NCBI GenBank assembly: GCA_012837965.1
Contig: DUQF01000012.1
Coordinates: forward strand, 1-60,277
Direction: 5' to 3'
DNA length: 60,277 nucleotides
From: Clostridiales bacterium
Lineage (GTDB): Bacteria; Bacillota; Clostridia; Christensenellales; Aristaeellaceae
In this document: piece by piece, positions 41,256 through 49,459 of the stretch
How positions within the stretch are numbered: the first letter of the stretch is position 1
Layout of the letters: each line of letters opens with the position of its first letter
The notes under the pieces: generated by a model
What the model saw: only the letters and a program-made list of their open reading frames with translations
The model's database searches: none
What the model was told of the DNA's origin: nothing
Made by a program: the position numbers and the translations under genes

Positions 41256-42644
41256 ATGCCCAGTCGGCTTACTCGTTTTTTTCAAGAGCCTTGTAAACAA
41301 AAAGACGCATTGTTGCAGAGTTTTCGCACTCTCAAGCAGGAGCTTCGGCCGGAGAGGATGAAATATATGCTCATTTTTTCTCTTGCGCCCATTTTTCCTG
41401 GTATGAAAAATAGCCTAATTGCGGATGCCTGTCCACTTTTTGGAGTGGACAGTATTTTTTTGATGGGCATTGGCTACTCTTTAGGCATTGGCTTGTTGTT
41501 TGCATTTGCCAGCCTTAAATCTCTTGCGCGGTATGTACGATGGGTGGCGATGTTGATGGCGGGAGTCTTTGCGCTGTGGATGATTTTGCCTATAAGTCCC
41601 TTGGCTACTTGGATAGGGATAATTTTTTCTCTCTTGCTGGGAGGCTGTTCCGGTTTCCAGATTTTTGGCTTTTCATGGGCGCTGCGGGATACCGAACGCC
41701 TGGCAGGCGCTGTTATCACCTCGGTATTTACCCTCTTGTTCCAAGTGTTTATTGGCATTGTTTCCCTAGGGAAAAAAAGCGGTTTGGTTTTTGTTGCTTT
41801 GCAGGTGATAGTGAGCGCCCGATGCTTGATGCTGTATCAAAATGAGGATTTTACCTGTCTGGAAAAGAAATCTATCCGGAATCATGGCAAACTGCTTGCG
41901 CCCACTTTGTTTTTCTTTTTTGTTCATCGAGCAGTTGTGTTTTTTTACAGTCATCTGCCTGCTACCCATTCCCAACTGATTATAGGCTTTTTCGGTTTGA
42001 TGGTGCTTGTATTGGGTCTTACCATCTATTTAGCGGCAAAGTTCAATATTTGGCACATGTGCAACATGTTTTTTGCCGGAATGACAGTTGCCTTTATCTT
42101 CCGCCACCTTTTATCGGATGGTTTCGGCGGTCTGATCGCCAGCGTAACACAGGGTTTTTCGTACATGGGTTTCATTGCCTCATATTACCTTCTTGGGCAT
42201 GCATTGGGTAGATTTACTAATTTACGGCTGTTCAAGTGGGTGCTGGCTGTTGTGTTCAATTTTTCGTTATTGCTACATACTATTCCCGGCATGGTAGCCC
42301 GTATAGCGCCCCAAGCCATGTCACTTGTAGGCACCTTGTTGACGACCGGTCTGTTCGTACTGTTTATGTTGCTGACACCCCTGCTATCTCGGCAACTGTT
42401 TGTTATGACGCCTGTTCAGGAAACCCCACAAGAAAAATTTCGGCGGCTTGTTTTGGCCTACGGGCTAACCACGCGAGAGGAAGAAGTGACGGAGTGTCTA
42501 CTTAAGGGTTTGACCTATAAACAGTGTGCGGCGGAGTTGCATATCTCCCAGAATACAGTAAAGTTCCATACCCTGAATGTCTACCGCAAGGCGGGTGTCG
42601 CCTCAAGGGGAGAGCTGATTGTTCTTTTCTTAGACGATGAATAA
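41256..42644 (+). CDS. Membrane-bound LuxR-type transcriptional regulator, 462 aa
   Basis: About twelve hydrophobic segments (residues about 30-385) in an MFS-like arrangement are followed by a short linker and a C-terminal LuxR/GerE HTH (about 400-462: LTTREEEVTECLLKGLTYKQ, AAELHISQNTVKFH). The start at 41256 is chosen for AAAGGAG six bases upstream over the ATG at 41250. The protein is of a kind that senses something at or within the membrane and regulates from there. Target genes are unknown. It is preceded by livF and an IS relic, followed by the broken merR gene, and is probably monocistronic. Confidence 0.85.
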   Translation: MPSRLTRFFQEPCKQKDALLQSFRTLKQELRPERMKYMLIFSLAPIFPGMKNSLIADACPLFGVDSIFLMGIGYSLGIGLLFAFASLKSLARYVRWVAMLMAGVFALWMILPISPLATWIGIIFSLLLGGCSGFQIFGFSWALRDTERLAGAVITSVFTLLFQVFIGIVSLGKKSGLVFVALQVIVSARCLMLYQNEDFTCLEKKSIRNHGKLLAPTLFFFFVHRAVVFFYSHLPATHSQLIIGFFGLMVLVLGLTIYLAAKFNIWHMCNMFFAGMTVAFIFRHLLSDGFGGLIASVTQGFSYMGFIASYYLLGHALGRFTNLRLFKWVLAVVFNFSLLLHTIPGMVARIAPQAMSLVGTLLTTGLFVLFMLLTPLLSRQLFVMTPVQETPQEKFRRLVLAYGLTTREEEVTECLLKGLTYKQCAAELHISQNTVKFHTLNVYRKAGVASRGELIVLFLDDE

Positions 42645-42771
42645 GCGCAAATAAGGTAAGGGACATCCTTCAATCTCCCTTTGGATTGCTTGAGTTTTTA
42701 GAGGTTACCTAAATAAAGAGGCAAACTATAGGGAAGTTTTCCAATAGCATTAGAGTATTGGCGAAATGTAC

Positions 42772-43629
42772 TTAAACAGCAGCGGGGGTGCCATTGTCCA
42801 AGATATATATATGGTTTGATTTGTCCGGGCTGGGTTGAATTTCGCACTTCAGTTGTAAAGATTTTTGGGGATTTCGTTTTAATACAGTTTGCAGGAGTAC
42901 GGTTGGCAAGGTAAAGGACAGATTCAATTTATCCGGAATGACTTCAAGATAGTAGATAATATGATCTCCATCTTTAACTTTGCATAAATCGTCCATTATT
43001 TCATGCAGATAGTCTCAAGCGTGGAACTCTTGAAAAACAGTATGGTCGGAGAGGTTCAATTTATTTTCCGATTGATTATGTAATGTTTCAAGTTTGTTCA
43101 TGGCTTGCGTGATTTGTTCTTCCATTAGGCCGCTGTTGGCGAAGCTCATGAAATTCTCATCCTCCAAGAGCGCTTTTGCAAACAGTTCGTCCCATTCCTC
43201 AACATAAGCGTTTAGTTCCGCTTCGCTGAGATTAAATTCTTGCTTGACTAAGTCGGGTTGGAATGCTTTTTTGAAATTTTCTTTGATTAGACCAAGTATC
43301 TTCTCTGTCATTTTACTTTCGATATGATATGTTTTTTTGATTTTTAGAGTTTTTTTCAATCTATCTTTTAAACTGGTAATTTTCTTTTCAAAAGCTGAAT
43401 TGATATCTTCGTCAGTTGATTTTAATAGGTCTTTAATCTCGGCAATACTGAAATCGGCCAACTGGAGATTTTTAATTTTGATGTAATCAAACAGTTGATT
43501 TTTTTCGTAGTACCTATAAGCGTTCTCACTATCTACATGCGCGGGGGATAGCAACTCTATCTGATCGTAGTATCTTAGCGTTTGAGTTGAACATTGACAT
43601 AGATTGGCAAACTCTTTGATTTTTATCAT
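42772..43629 (-). pseudogene. MerR-family regulator interrupted by an in-frame TGA
   Basis: The frame from 43629 gives an N-terminal MerR HTH (residues 1-70, MIKIKEFANLCQCSTQTLRY) and a coiled-coil effector part up to residue 204, then TGA at 43017-43015. The same frame continues without a break (DYLHEIMDDLCKVKDGDHII) to a stop at 42772, for about 285 codons in all. A TGG-to-TGA change (Trp) is the simplest cause. TGA is used as a normal stop in many genes here, so recoding is unlikely. The 204-aa product may still bind DNA but would lack about 80 C-terminal residues. An operator-like element lies just upstream. Confidence 0.75.
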
Positions 43630-43659
43630 ACCTACCTCCTTATTTGAACCATAGCATTA

Positions 43660-43680
43660 TAGTTTACTTTAAGGTCAAGT
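43660..43680. promoter_or_regulatory. MerR-type operator/promoter candidate
   Basis: On the minus strand TTGACCTTAAAGTAAACTAT precedes the merR start, resembling the dyad CCTTAAAGT..ACTTTAAGG bound by MerR-family proteins, with a TATAAT partly inside. Only the left arm is well preserved. It lies about 30-50 bp upstream of the merR start. Confidence 0.4.
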
Positions 43681-43766
43681 CTTTTTTTAAATTATATCAC
43701 AGGAATAAAAATGTAGTTATTACGTATAGTATTATATATCATATCTCTTTAATTCGGCGGTCGCTG

Positions 43767-43814
43767 AAAAATGGGTACTGTCAAGCGATGTACGCAACTT
43801 TGTACTCCATTTTT
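43767..43814 (-). terminator. Possible terminator after the cobalamin operon
   Basis: AAAAATGGGTAC (43767-43778) and GTACTCCATTTTT (43802-43814) pair over 12 bp with one bulge; on the minus strand the right arm ends in a run of T. It lies about 80 bp past the last gene of the cobalamin operon. The loop is long (23 bases), hence low confidence. The rest of 43630-43891 shows nothing else. Confidence 0.35.
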
Positions 43815-43891
43815 CTAATATAGAGTACACAAAAATTGCGGACATTAGTATGCTCCATCATATAAATGAATGAACGGAATTAAACGTACAT

Positions 43892-44824
43892 TTAAAGAGC
43901 ATTTCTAATATATGCTTCTTGAGCGCCACCCTCATGTAGACCGGTATCAGGGTCTGTCGCATGGTCGGAAACGAAAATGAGTTTGTGCGGGCTTTCTAAG
44001 AGAGCAGGTACAAGAATACGATCAACCTGTTTGATAAAGGTTCGTTTCTCTGCCGGATTTAGGCGATGGGCAGCCTCATCAGCGCCATTGACATGAAGCA
44101 GCACAAAGGGATAGTCTTGGGCAGCGATTATTGCCGCTTCCGCTTTGGCGGCAAGGTTGGTGTCTGTGTCTCCGGTAGCGCCGGGAACTTGAATAATGTC
44201 CATACCGGTCATGCGAGCAATGCCTCTGACTACGTTGGTGCCGGTAATCACTGCGGCACGCAGGGGGAAAGGAGACAAATTGGCAGAGCGAGCCTGCCCC
44301 CAAGGGATTAAACAGCGGCCTTGTTGGTAGGAGCTAAGCACAACACGGCGCAGCGCTTCAAGGCCTGCTGGTAAAACTGTATCTATGGGTGCACCCAAGT
44401 ATTTATGCGGGGGATAGGTGCTTAGGTTTTCAAGGCAGTCCGCCATGTTTGGCAGTATCAAGAGTCCCTTATATGTGCCTAAAGAATGATATTTGAAGCC
44501 TTCCCCCGGTGCGTAGTTGAGCGGAGCCTGCGTGTAGCCAAGAATGCGCCCGTCAGCGCTAAGTGTCACCCAGCTTGCACGCAAAACAAGGTCTTCCTTT
44601 TGTATAGGTATGTCTGCGCCTAATGCGTCTGCATAGCCACGCAGATGCTTGGGAATGTTTTGATAACCAAGCAAAGTTAAGATGCAGATCAAGCTTTCCG
44701 GTTGGCTGTTTTCCGGTACTGTTTGTATGGTTTTTCTGACAGGAAGTGAACGCAGGTTTGGATAATCGTCTATCCGAAAACCTTTATCCGTCATACCGTC
44801 GATAATGCAGAGAATTTCGCTCAT
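43892..44824 (-). CDS. ApgM-like phosphoglycerate-mutase/alkaline phosphatase superfamily enzyme, 310 aa
   Basis: A metal-dependent enzyme of the cofactor-independent phosphoglycerate mutase (ApgM, archaeal-type) group. It has N-terminal IIDGMTDKG (metal Asp), [10 protein letters not shown] (nucleophile Ser region), [24 protein letters not shown] and [16 protein letters not shown] (metal Asp/His pair). The start overlaps the CobQ-like stop (ATGA), so it is the last gene of the cobalamin operon. In this position it could serve as the phosphatase acting on alpha-ribazole phosphate or adenosylcobalamin phosphate (CobC role), since no CobC or CobZ is seen. That is inference; glycolytic mutase activity is also possible. 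Confidence 0.75.
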   Translation of the reverse strand: MSEILCIIDGMTDKGFRIDDYPNLRSLPVRKTIQTVPENSQPESLICILTLLGYQNIPKHLRGYADALGADIPIQKEDLVLRASWVTLSADGRILGYTQAPLNYAPGEGFKYHSLGTYKGLLILPNMADCLENLSTYPPHKYLGAPIDTVLPAGLEALRRVVLSSYQQGRCLIPWGQARSANLSPFPLRAAVITGTNVVRGIARMTGMDIIQVPGATGDTDTNLAAKAEAAIIAAQDYPFVLLHVNGADEAAHRLNPAEKRTFIKQVDRILVPALLESPHKLIFVSDHATDPDTGLHEGGAQEAYIRNAL

Positions 44825-45687
44825 TGATTTAAACCTGCATCAAGGATGGCGTAAATTGCTTGCATATTCATATTTTCCCTCATTGCTTGCGCAAGGAAAT
44901 TATACTGTTCCTCTCTATAATCTTGAATATCTACTGATTTTTGAGTACCCTGCGCTGACTGTCGCATGCTCGTGGATTGGCTATCTTCCTCCGGCAGTTG
45001 AATCTCCAGCATGGGCAGCACGCCAAGGACAGGTTTATGGGTGAGTTCCTCTATCATACAAAGGCCGGGTTTGAGTAAGTTTACGTCTCCACGGAATTTG
45101 TTAATCACCATGCCTTTTATCATGGCTTGTTCATCATTATCAAGTAAGGCGATGGTGCCGTATAGCTGGGCAAAAACACCGCCTCGGTCAATATCTCCTA
45201 CTAATAATACCGGCGCCTTACATAGCTTGGCTAAACCCATGTTGACAATGTCATTATTTTTTAAGTTAATTTCAGCCGGACTGCCGGCCCCCTCAATGAC
45301 AATGACATCGTTTTCTACAGACAAGGAATGAAAAGCTTGTAAAATATCAGGAATGAGGCTGGCTTTATATTTGAAATAATCGGCCGCCTTCATGAGCCCT
45401 CGGGATACGCCGTTCACAATCACTTCGGAACCCATATCGCTTTGAGGCCTTAGCAAAATGGGGTTCATGCGCACGTCGGGCGTAATACCTGCGGCTTCTG
45501 CCTGCACCACTTGAGCTCTGCTCATCAGCAGCCCTTCGGGAGTCACATGACAAAGGGAGGACATGTTTTGGCTTTTAAAAGGCGCTACTTGATAACCCTC
45601 TTGATGAAATACCCTGCATAGCCCCGCACACAGCAGGCTTTTTCCGGCAGAAGACATGGTGCCCTGAATCATGATTGTTTTAGCCAT
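44821..45687 (-). CDS. cbiP: CobQ/CbiP-like adenosylcobyric acid synthase lacking the amidotransferase domain, 288 aa
   Basis: The start at 45687 follows AAGGAGG; the frame is open to 45813 inside cobD. Residues 1-235 are the ATP-dependent amidoligase domain of CobQ: P-loop GTMSSAGKS (9-17), SQNMSS (39-44), [12 protein letters not shown] (131-142) and [10 protein letters not shown] (164-173). At about 236 (LPEEDS) a normal CobQ (about 500 aa) enters a class I glutamine amidotransferase of about 200 residues. Here only a 20-residue linker follows, then the usual C-terminal helix ([20 protein letters not shown]). Domain, active-site Cys and GGYQ-type motif are gone. Either ammonia is used directly, another protein supplies it, or the enzyme is inactive. 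Confidence 0.85.
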   Translation of the reverse strand: MAKTIMIQGTMSSAGKSLLCAGLCRVFHQEGYQVAPFKSQNMSSLCHVTPEGLLMSRAQVVQAEAAGITPDVRMNPILLRPQSDMGSEVIVNGVSRGLMKAADYFKYKASLIPDILQAFHSLSVENDVIVIEGAGSPAEINLKNNDIVNMGLAKLCKAPVLLVGDIDRGGVFAQLYGTIALLDNDEQAMIKGMVINKFRGDVNLLKPGLCMIEELTHKPVLGVLPMLEIQLPEEDSQSTSMRQSAQGTQKSVDIQDYREEQYNFLAQAMRENMNMQAIYAILDAGLNQ

Positions 45688-46717
45688 ATAGCGCCTCCTT
45701 GAAAGCGGCAAGAAGTTTGAGGTTCTTTTCCCGTGTTTGAATGCCGATGCGAACAAAAAGGCTTGAAAGACCGGTATAGTTTCCGCAGTCCCGAACCAAT
45801 ATGCCTTTTTCAAGCAAGGGCTGGTATAAGGGGCGGTTGTATTTGAGCAATAAGTAATTTGCTTCTCCGGGAAAAACTTTCGGCCCTAAAGCTTGCAACT
45901 TTTCAGCCATGAATGAGCGCTCTTTTTGAATGTAAATGCGTGTTTTATTTGTCCAGTCTTTTGCTTTCAACGCAACCAAACCTGCTGCCTGAGCGGGACC
46001 AGACACGCTCCATGTGGCGCCAAATGTAGCGATGGCGTCCAACAGCTCTTTGTTTGCAGACAGCATATAACCTAAGCGCAGACCGGCCATGGCATACATT
46101 TTGGTAAAAGCTCGCAGGATAAGCAAATTCGGGTATCTATTCATCAAAGAAATCATAGATTCAAAGGAGGTAAAATCTATAAAACATTCGTCAAGTACCA
46201 AAAAAGCTCTAACCTGCTGGCAGCGCTTTGCGATATCCTCAAGCAGGGGGAGGGGAATAATTCGTCCTGTAGGATTATTCGGAGTACAAAGAAAAACTAA
46301 GCGGATGTCATCGGTAATAGTATCTACGATGCTTTCATCCACATCGAAATGGTTTTCTTCTTTAAGCAGATATTCCGACACTTGGCCGCCATAAACATAC
46401 ACTGCACGCTCATATTCAGAAAAAGTAGGAGCAGTAATTAAAGCCTTTCTTGACCTGAAATAGGCGCAGATACGATAGATTAAGTCAGCAGCTCCGTTGC
46501 CGCACAGTACCTGATCTGAAGTGATGTTGTGATGATCAGCAATAGCTTTTCTAAGCCCACGACAATGGGCATCAGGGTAGCGTTGAAAACTGTCCAGATT
46601 TTCAATCAAGGTTTCTTTTAGGCCGGGCGGGTAGCCCAAAGGATTGACATTGGCGGAAAAATCCAAAACGGGATGGCGATGGGCATAAATATCTCCGCCG
46701 TGTTTATAGCGTTCCAT
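45680..46717 (-). CDS. cobD: CobD-like L-threonine-O-3-phosphate decarboxylase (PLP), 345 aa
   Basis: A fold-type I PLP enzyme that makes (R)-1-aminopropan-2-ol O-2-phosphate for the cobalamin nucleotide loop. The N-terminal HGGDIYA and FSANVNPLG are typical of CobD. The PLP contacts NNPTGRI (about 147-153), DECFIDF (about 176-182) and the Schiff-base lysine in [17 protein letters not shown] (about 199-215) follow. The closely related HisC is excluded by the CobD-type N-terminus and the operon. It overlaps CobQ by 8 bp and CbiB by 14 bp. Confidence 0.88.
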   Translation of the reverse strand: MERYKHGGDIYAHRHPVLDFSANVNPLGYPPGLKETLIENLDSFQRYPDAHCRGLRKAIADHHNITSDQVLCGNGAADLIYRICAYFRSRKALITAPTFSEYERAVYVYGGQVSEYLLKEENHFDVDESIVDTITDDIRLVFLCTPNNPTGRIIPLPLLEDIAKRCQQVRAFLVLDECFIDFTSFESMISLMNRYPNLLILRAFTKMYAMAGLRLGYMLSANKELLDAIATFGATWSVSGPAQAAGLVALKAKDWTNKTRIYIQKERSFMAEKLQALGPKVFPGEANYLLLKYNRPLYQPLLEKGILVRDCGNYTGLSSLFVRIGIQTREKNLKLLAAFKEALYG

Positions 46718-47669
46718 ACAACATACCTCTTAAAAAAATCGACAAAACGAACAACAATAAACTGGTCACCAGTAGCATTTGGTGTGCCTGTTTAATATCT
46801 TCCGCCTCAATGTCCCTTAAAGGGTCACCAATGGTAGGCTTGGAGTGCAATTTACCAAAATACCAAGCATCGCCGGCCAGCTGAATACCAAGCGCACCTG
46901 CCATAGCTGCCTCCGTTTGGGCAGAATTGGGGCTTAAATGATTGCGCCTATCCCTGCGCCAGATGCGCCATGCGTTTTGAAAAGAAAATCCACAAAACGC
47001 ACTTGCAAGGATCATGATAAGGGCGCAAATACGGGCGGGTAAATAGTTGACTATATCATCTAACTTAGCGGCACAGCAGCCAAACTGTTTGTAACGCTCG
47101 TTGCGATACCCCACTATGGAGTCCATGGTGTTGATTACTTTGTACACGCAGCCAAAAGCAGCGCCGCCCAAGGTGATATATAATAGCGGGGCAGCCACAC
47201 CATCTGCCAAGTTTTCTGCCACGGTTTCTACTGTTGCCCGTATAATGCCCGCTTCATCCAAGGCGGCCGTATCCCTTCCCACAATGAATGACAAGGCCTT
47301 TCTCGCTTTTGGCAAGTTTTTTTCTTTGAGGGCATCGTATACCGGCAGGCTTTCATCCCTTAGGCTTTTAGCGGCAAGTAATTGCCAACACAGCAGGCTT
47401 TCAGATACAAGAAAAAGCCAAGGGGATATATTCCAGAACAGCAGCGTCAATAAGGTAGGAATGCCCCCACATGTGAGTAATGTAAACGCCACCAATAGAC
47501 AGCCGGCCAATCGTTTGTTGGTCATAGGGTACAGTTTTTTTTCAAGGCCGTTAATGACTTTGCCAAACAATCGAATAAGATGGGGCCAATCTTTTGGGTC
47601 GCCCAAGAGGGCATCAAGCGCCACGCCTATTGCCAAAGCGAGGGTGGAGAAGAATACAAATTTAGCCAT
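46704..47669 (-). CDS. cbiB: Adenosylcobinamide-phosphate synthase CbiB, 321 aa
   Basis: A membrane enzyme that joins aminopropanol phosphate to adenosylcobyric acid. Family blocks include ALLGDPKDWPHLIRLFGKVI (about 20-39), ETVAENLADGVAAPLLY (about 148-164), the INTMDSIVGYRNERYKQFG region (about 179-197) and a C-terminal GDPLRDIEAEDI. Four to five hydrophobic segments are present. It overlaps cbiD by 8 bp and cobD by 14 bp. Confidence 0.92.
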   Translation of the reverse strand: MAKFVFFSTLALAIGVALDALLGDPKDWPHLIRLFGKVINGLEKKLYPMTNKRLAGCLLVAFTLLTCGGIPTLLTLLFWNISPWLFLVSESLLCWQLLAAKSLRDESLPVYDALKEKNLPKARKALSFIVGRDTAALDEAGIIRATVETVAENLADGVAAPLLYITLGGAAFGCVYKVINTMDSIVGYRNERYKQFGCCAAKLDDIVNYLPARICALIMILASAFCGFSFQNAWRIWRRDRRNHLSPNSAQTEAAMAGALGIQLAGDAWYFGKLHSKPTIGDPLRDIEAEDIKQAHQMLLVTSLLLFVLSIFLRGMLYGTL

Positions 47670-48816
47670 GTTTTATCTCTTTCTCCATTTTCCAATGTGC
47701 CATCAAAGCTTGTGCGTTATCGCTTTGCATGAGCACCCCACTGAGCTGCTCATCGGAAGTGAAACAAATAAATCCAAGCTCCACCTCGTCAGGCGCTAAT
47801 CTGTTCAAGGCGCTTTGGATGCGGAGTTTCAGTACATTCATAGTTTTATCCAAAATCTTTGCTTTCGTCAATACATGAAGGGCAGCGTCGGTTGTTGCGC
47901 ATTCGAGCAGAGCTTGCAAGACGGGCAATCCGGCTCCGGCCTCAATAGCGCAGGCAGCAAGGGTTTCCATACGACCATCGCCAAAGCTTGAATGGGTGTT
48001 GAGCATTCCGATGCCTAATTTGACCAACTTGCCAATGTGTCCAACCAGTAAAATCTTTTGAAACCTTTTTTCAATGGCCGCTTCGATTGCTATGCCGATA
48101 AAATTACTGCACATCACTAAATGTTGAATGTTCAATCCCAAGGCATTTTGGCAAAAAGTTTCTCCATAGTTGCCGGGGGACAGTAACACTTCCTTTACTC
48201 CGGAAGCTGCCAGCACGTTAAGTTCAAGCCGTATCGTATCAATCAGAGCGGCATTGCTCATGGGTTCTACAATGCCGGTGGTACCGATAATGGAAAGTCC
48301 GCCCTCGATGCCTAAGCGTGGGTTAAAGGTTTTTTTCGCTAAACTTTCGCCGCCGGGAATGGAAATAATTACACGAAAGCCGCCCGAATATCCATATTTA
48401 TTTGCGATTTCTTGGCAAACATCTCTGATCATTTGACGAGGAACAGTGTTGATCGCTGCGTTTCCCACCGGCTGATTAAGGCCCGGTTTGGTTACCCGAC
48501 CAATGCCTTTGCCGCCATCAATGATGATGCCGCTGCCTCTTTTTGAAACGTCAGCGTATACCAAAACGCCATTGGTTATGTCAGGATCGTCTCCGCTGTC
48601 TTTTTTGATTGCGCAAACGGCGCTTTTTTCTTTAAGCGCCCAATCGGCTATGTCCAAGGTAAGCGGGATGCCTTTTGGGGTCATGAGCTTAACCGAAACC
48701 GGAGCTTCGCCAGTCAGCAGCAGCTCGGCGGCTGCTTTTGCGGCTCCTGCCGCACAGGAGCCGGTCGTATACCCGCTGCGCAGTTTCTTTCTTTTGATTT
48801 TGACGGCTTGTTCCAT
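47662..48816 (-). CDS. cbiD: Cobalt-precorrin-5B (C1)-methyltransferase CbiD, 384 aa
   Basis: The oxygen-independent pathway enzyme that methylates C1 of cobalt-precorrin-5B using SAM. The N-terminal RSGYTTGSCAAGAAKAA is the family hallmark. SGDDPDITNG, GGKGIGRVTKPGL, VIISIPGGE and LVGHIGKLVKLG follow in order. The start at 48816 (MEQAVKIKRK) lies 7 bp after the cbiC stop; a longer frame to 48840 would overlap cbiC. Its presence marks the anaerobic (cobalt-early) route. Confidence 0.93.
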   Translation of the reverse strand: MEQAVKIKRKKLRSGYTTGSCAAGAAKAAAELLLTGEAPVSVKLMTPKGIPLTLDIADWALKEKSAVCAIKKDSGDDPDITNGVLVYADVSKRGSGIIIDGGKGIGRVTKPGLNQPVGNAAINTVPRQMIRDVCQEIANKYGYSGGFRVIISIPGGESLAKKTFNPRLGIEGGLSIIGTTGIVEPMSNAALIDTIRLELNVLAASGVKEVLLSPGNYGETFCQNALGLNIQHLVMCSNFIGIAIEAAIEKRFQKILLVGHIGKLVKLGIGMLNTHSSFGDGRMETLAACAIEAGAGLPVLQALLECATTDAALHVLTKAKILDKTMNVLKLRIQSALNRLAPDEVELGFICFTSDEQLSGVLMQSDNAQALMAHWKMEKEIKHG

Positions 48817-48823
48817 TTTTACT

Positions 48824-49459
48824 CTATTTCCTGTCCACAATCATGTACAGCAAGGCATTGACAATAGCGGCCGCTACATTGCTGCCTCCTTTTCGCCCCA
48901 TAGACAAGATGCAAGGCGCACTGCTTTGGCGAATGAGTTCCTTAGATTGTACCACGTTTACAAAGCCTACCGGTACACCGATAATAAAAGCGGGGTTCAA
49001 GGTATTAGCGCTCATCATCTCGTTCAGCGCTACAAGCGCTGTGGGAGCATTACCGATAACAAACCCCAATTTTCCCGGCAACTTTGACGCCTTTATCATG
49101 GCTTCCCGTGATCTGGTGGTACCATTGAGTTTGGCCGCCTTAGCGACCTCTTCATCAGCTATCAGGCACTCAACTTGGCAGTGTAATTCATTTAAGGCTC
49201 TCTTGTTAATTCCGGCCATGGCCATGGTGGTGTCTGTTATTAAAGTAATGCCTTGGCGTAGGGTATCCAGCGCATGGGGAACTACCTCCGGCGAAAAATA
49301 TAAGCTGTCCACATAATCGAAATCGGCTGTGGTGTGAATTACCCGTTTAATAATAGGCGCTAAAACAGGGTCAAGCGGACAATCTAATTCACTGGTAATG
49401 ATATCAAAACTACGCTTTTCTATTTCCTGCGGTGGAATGTTTTCAATCATGTGTAGCAT
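48824..49459 (-). CDS. cbiC: Cobalt-precorrin-8 methylmutase CbiC, 211 aa
   Basis: It moves the C11 methyl group to C12 to give cobyrinic acid. Typical blocks are RVIHTTADFDYVDSLYFSP (about 38-56), ITDTTMAMAGINKRAL (about 74-89), the substrate GNAPTALVALNEM (about 147-159), and the PAFIIGVPVGFVN region (about 166-178) near the C-terminus, with the active-site His in VIHTTADF. It overlaps the end of the CbiJ-E-T gene by 17 bp. Confidence 0.93.
   Translation of the reverse strand: MLHMIENIPPQEIEKRSFDIITSELDCPLDPVLAPIIKRVIHTTADFDYVDSLYFSPEVVPHALDTLRQGITLITDTTMAMAGINKRALNELHCQVECLIADEEVAKAAKLNGTTRSREAMIKASKLPGKLGFVIGNAPTALVALNEMMSANTLNPAFIIGVPVGFVNVVQSKELIRQSSAPCILSMGRKGGSNVAAAIVNALLYMIVDRK

Noticed and set aside
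43015-43017. Selenocysteine or tryptophan recoding at the TGA in the MerR gene
   Set aside because: Many genes in the window end in TGA (several ATGA overlaps), so TGA is a normal stop; no SECIS-like structure was obvious and MerR regulators are not known selenoproteins.
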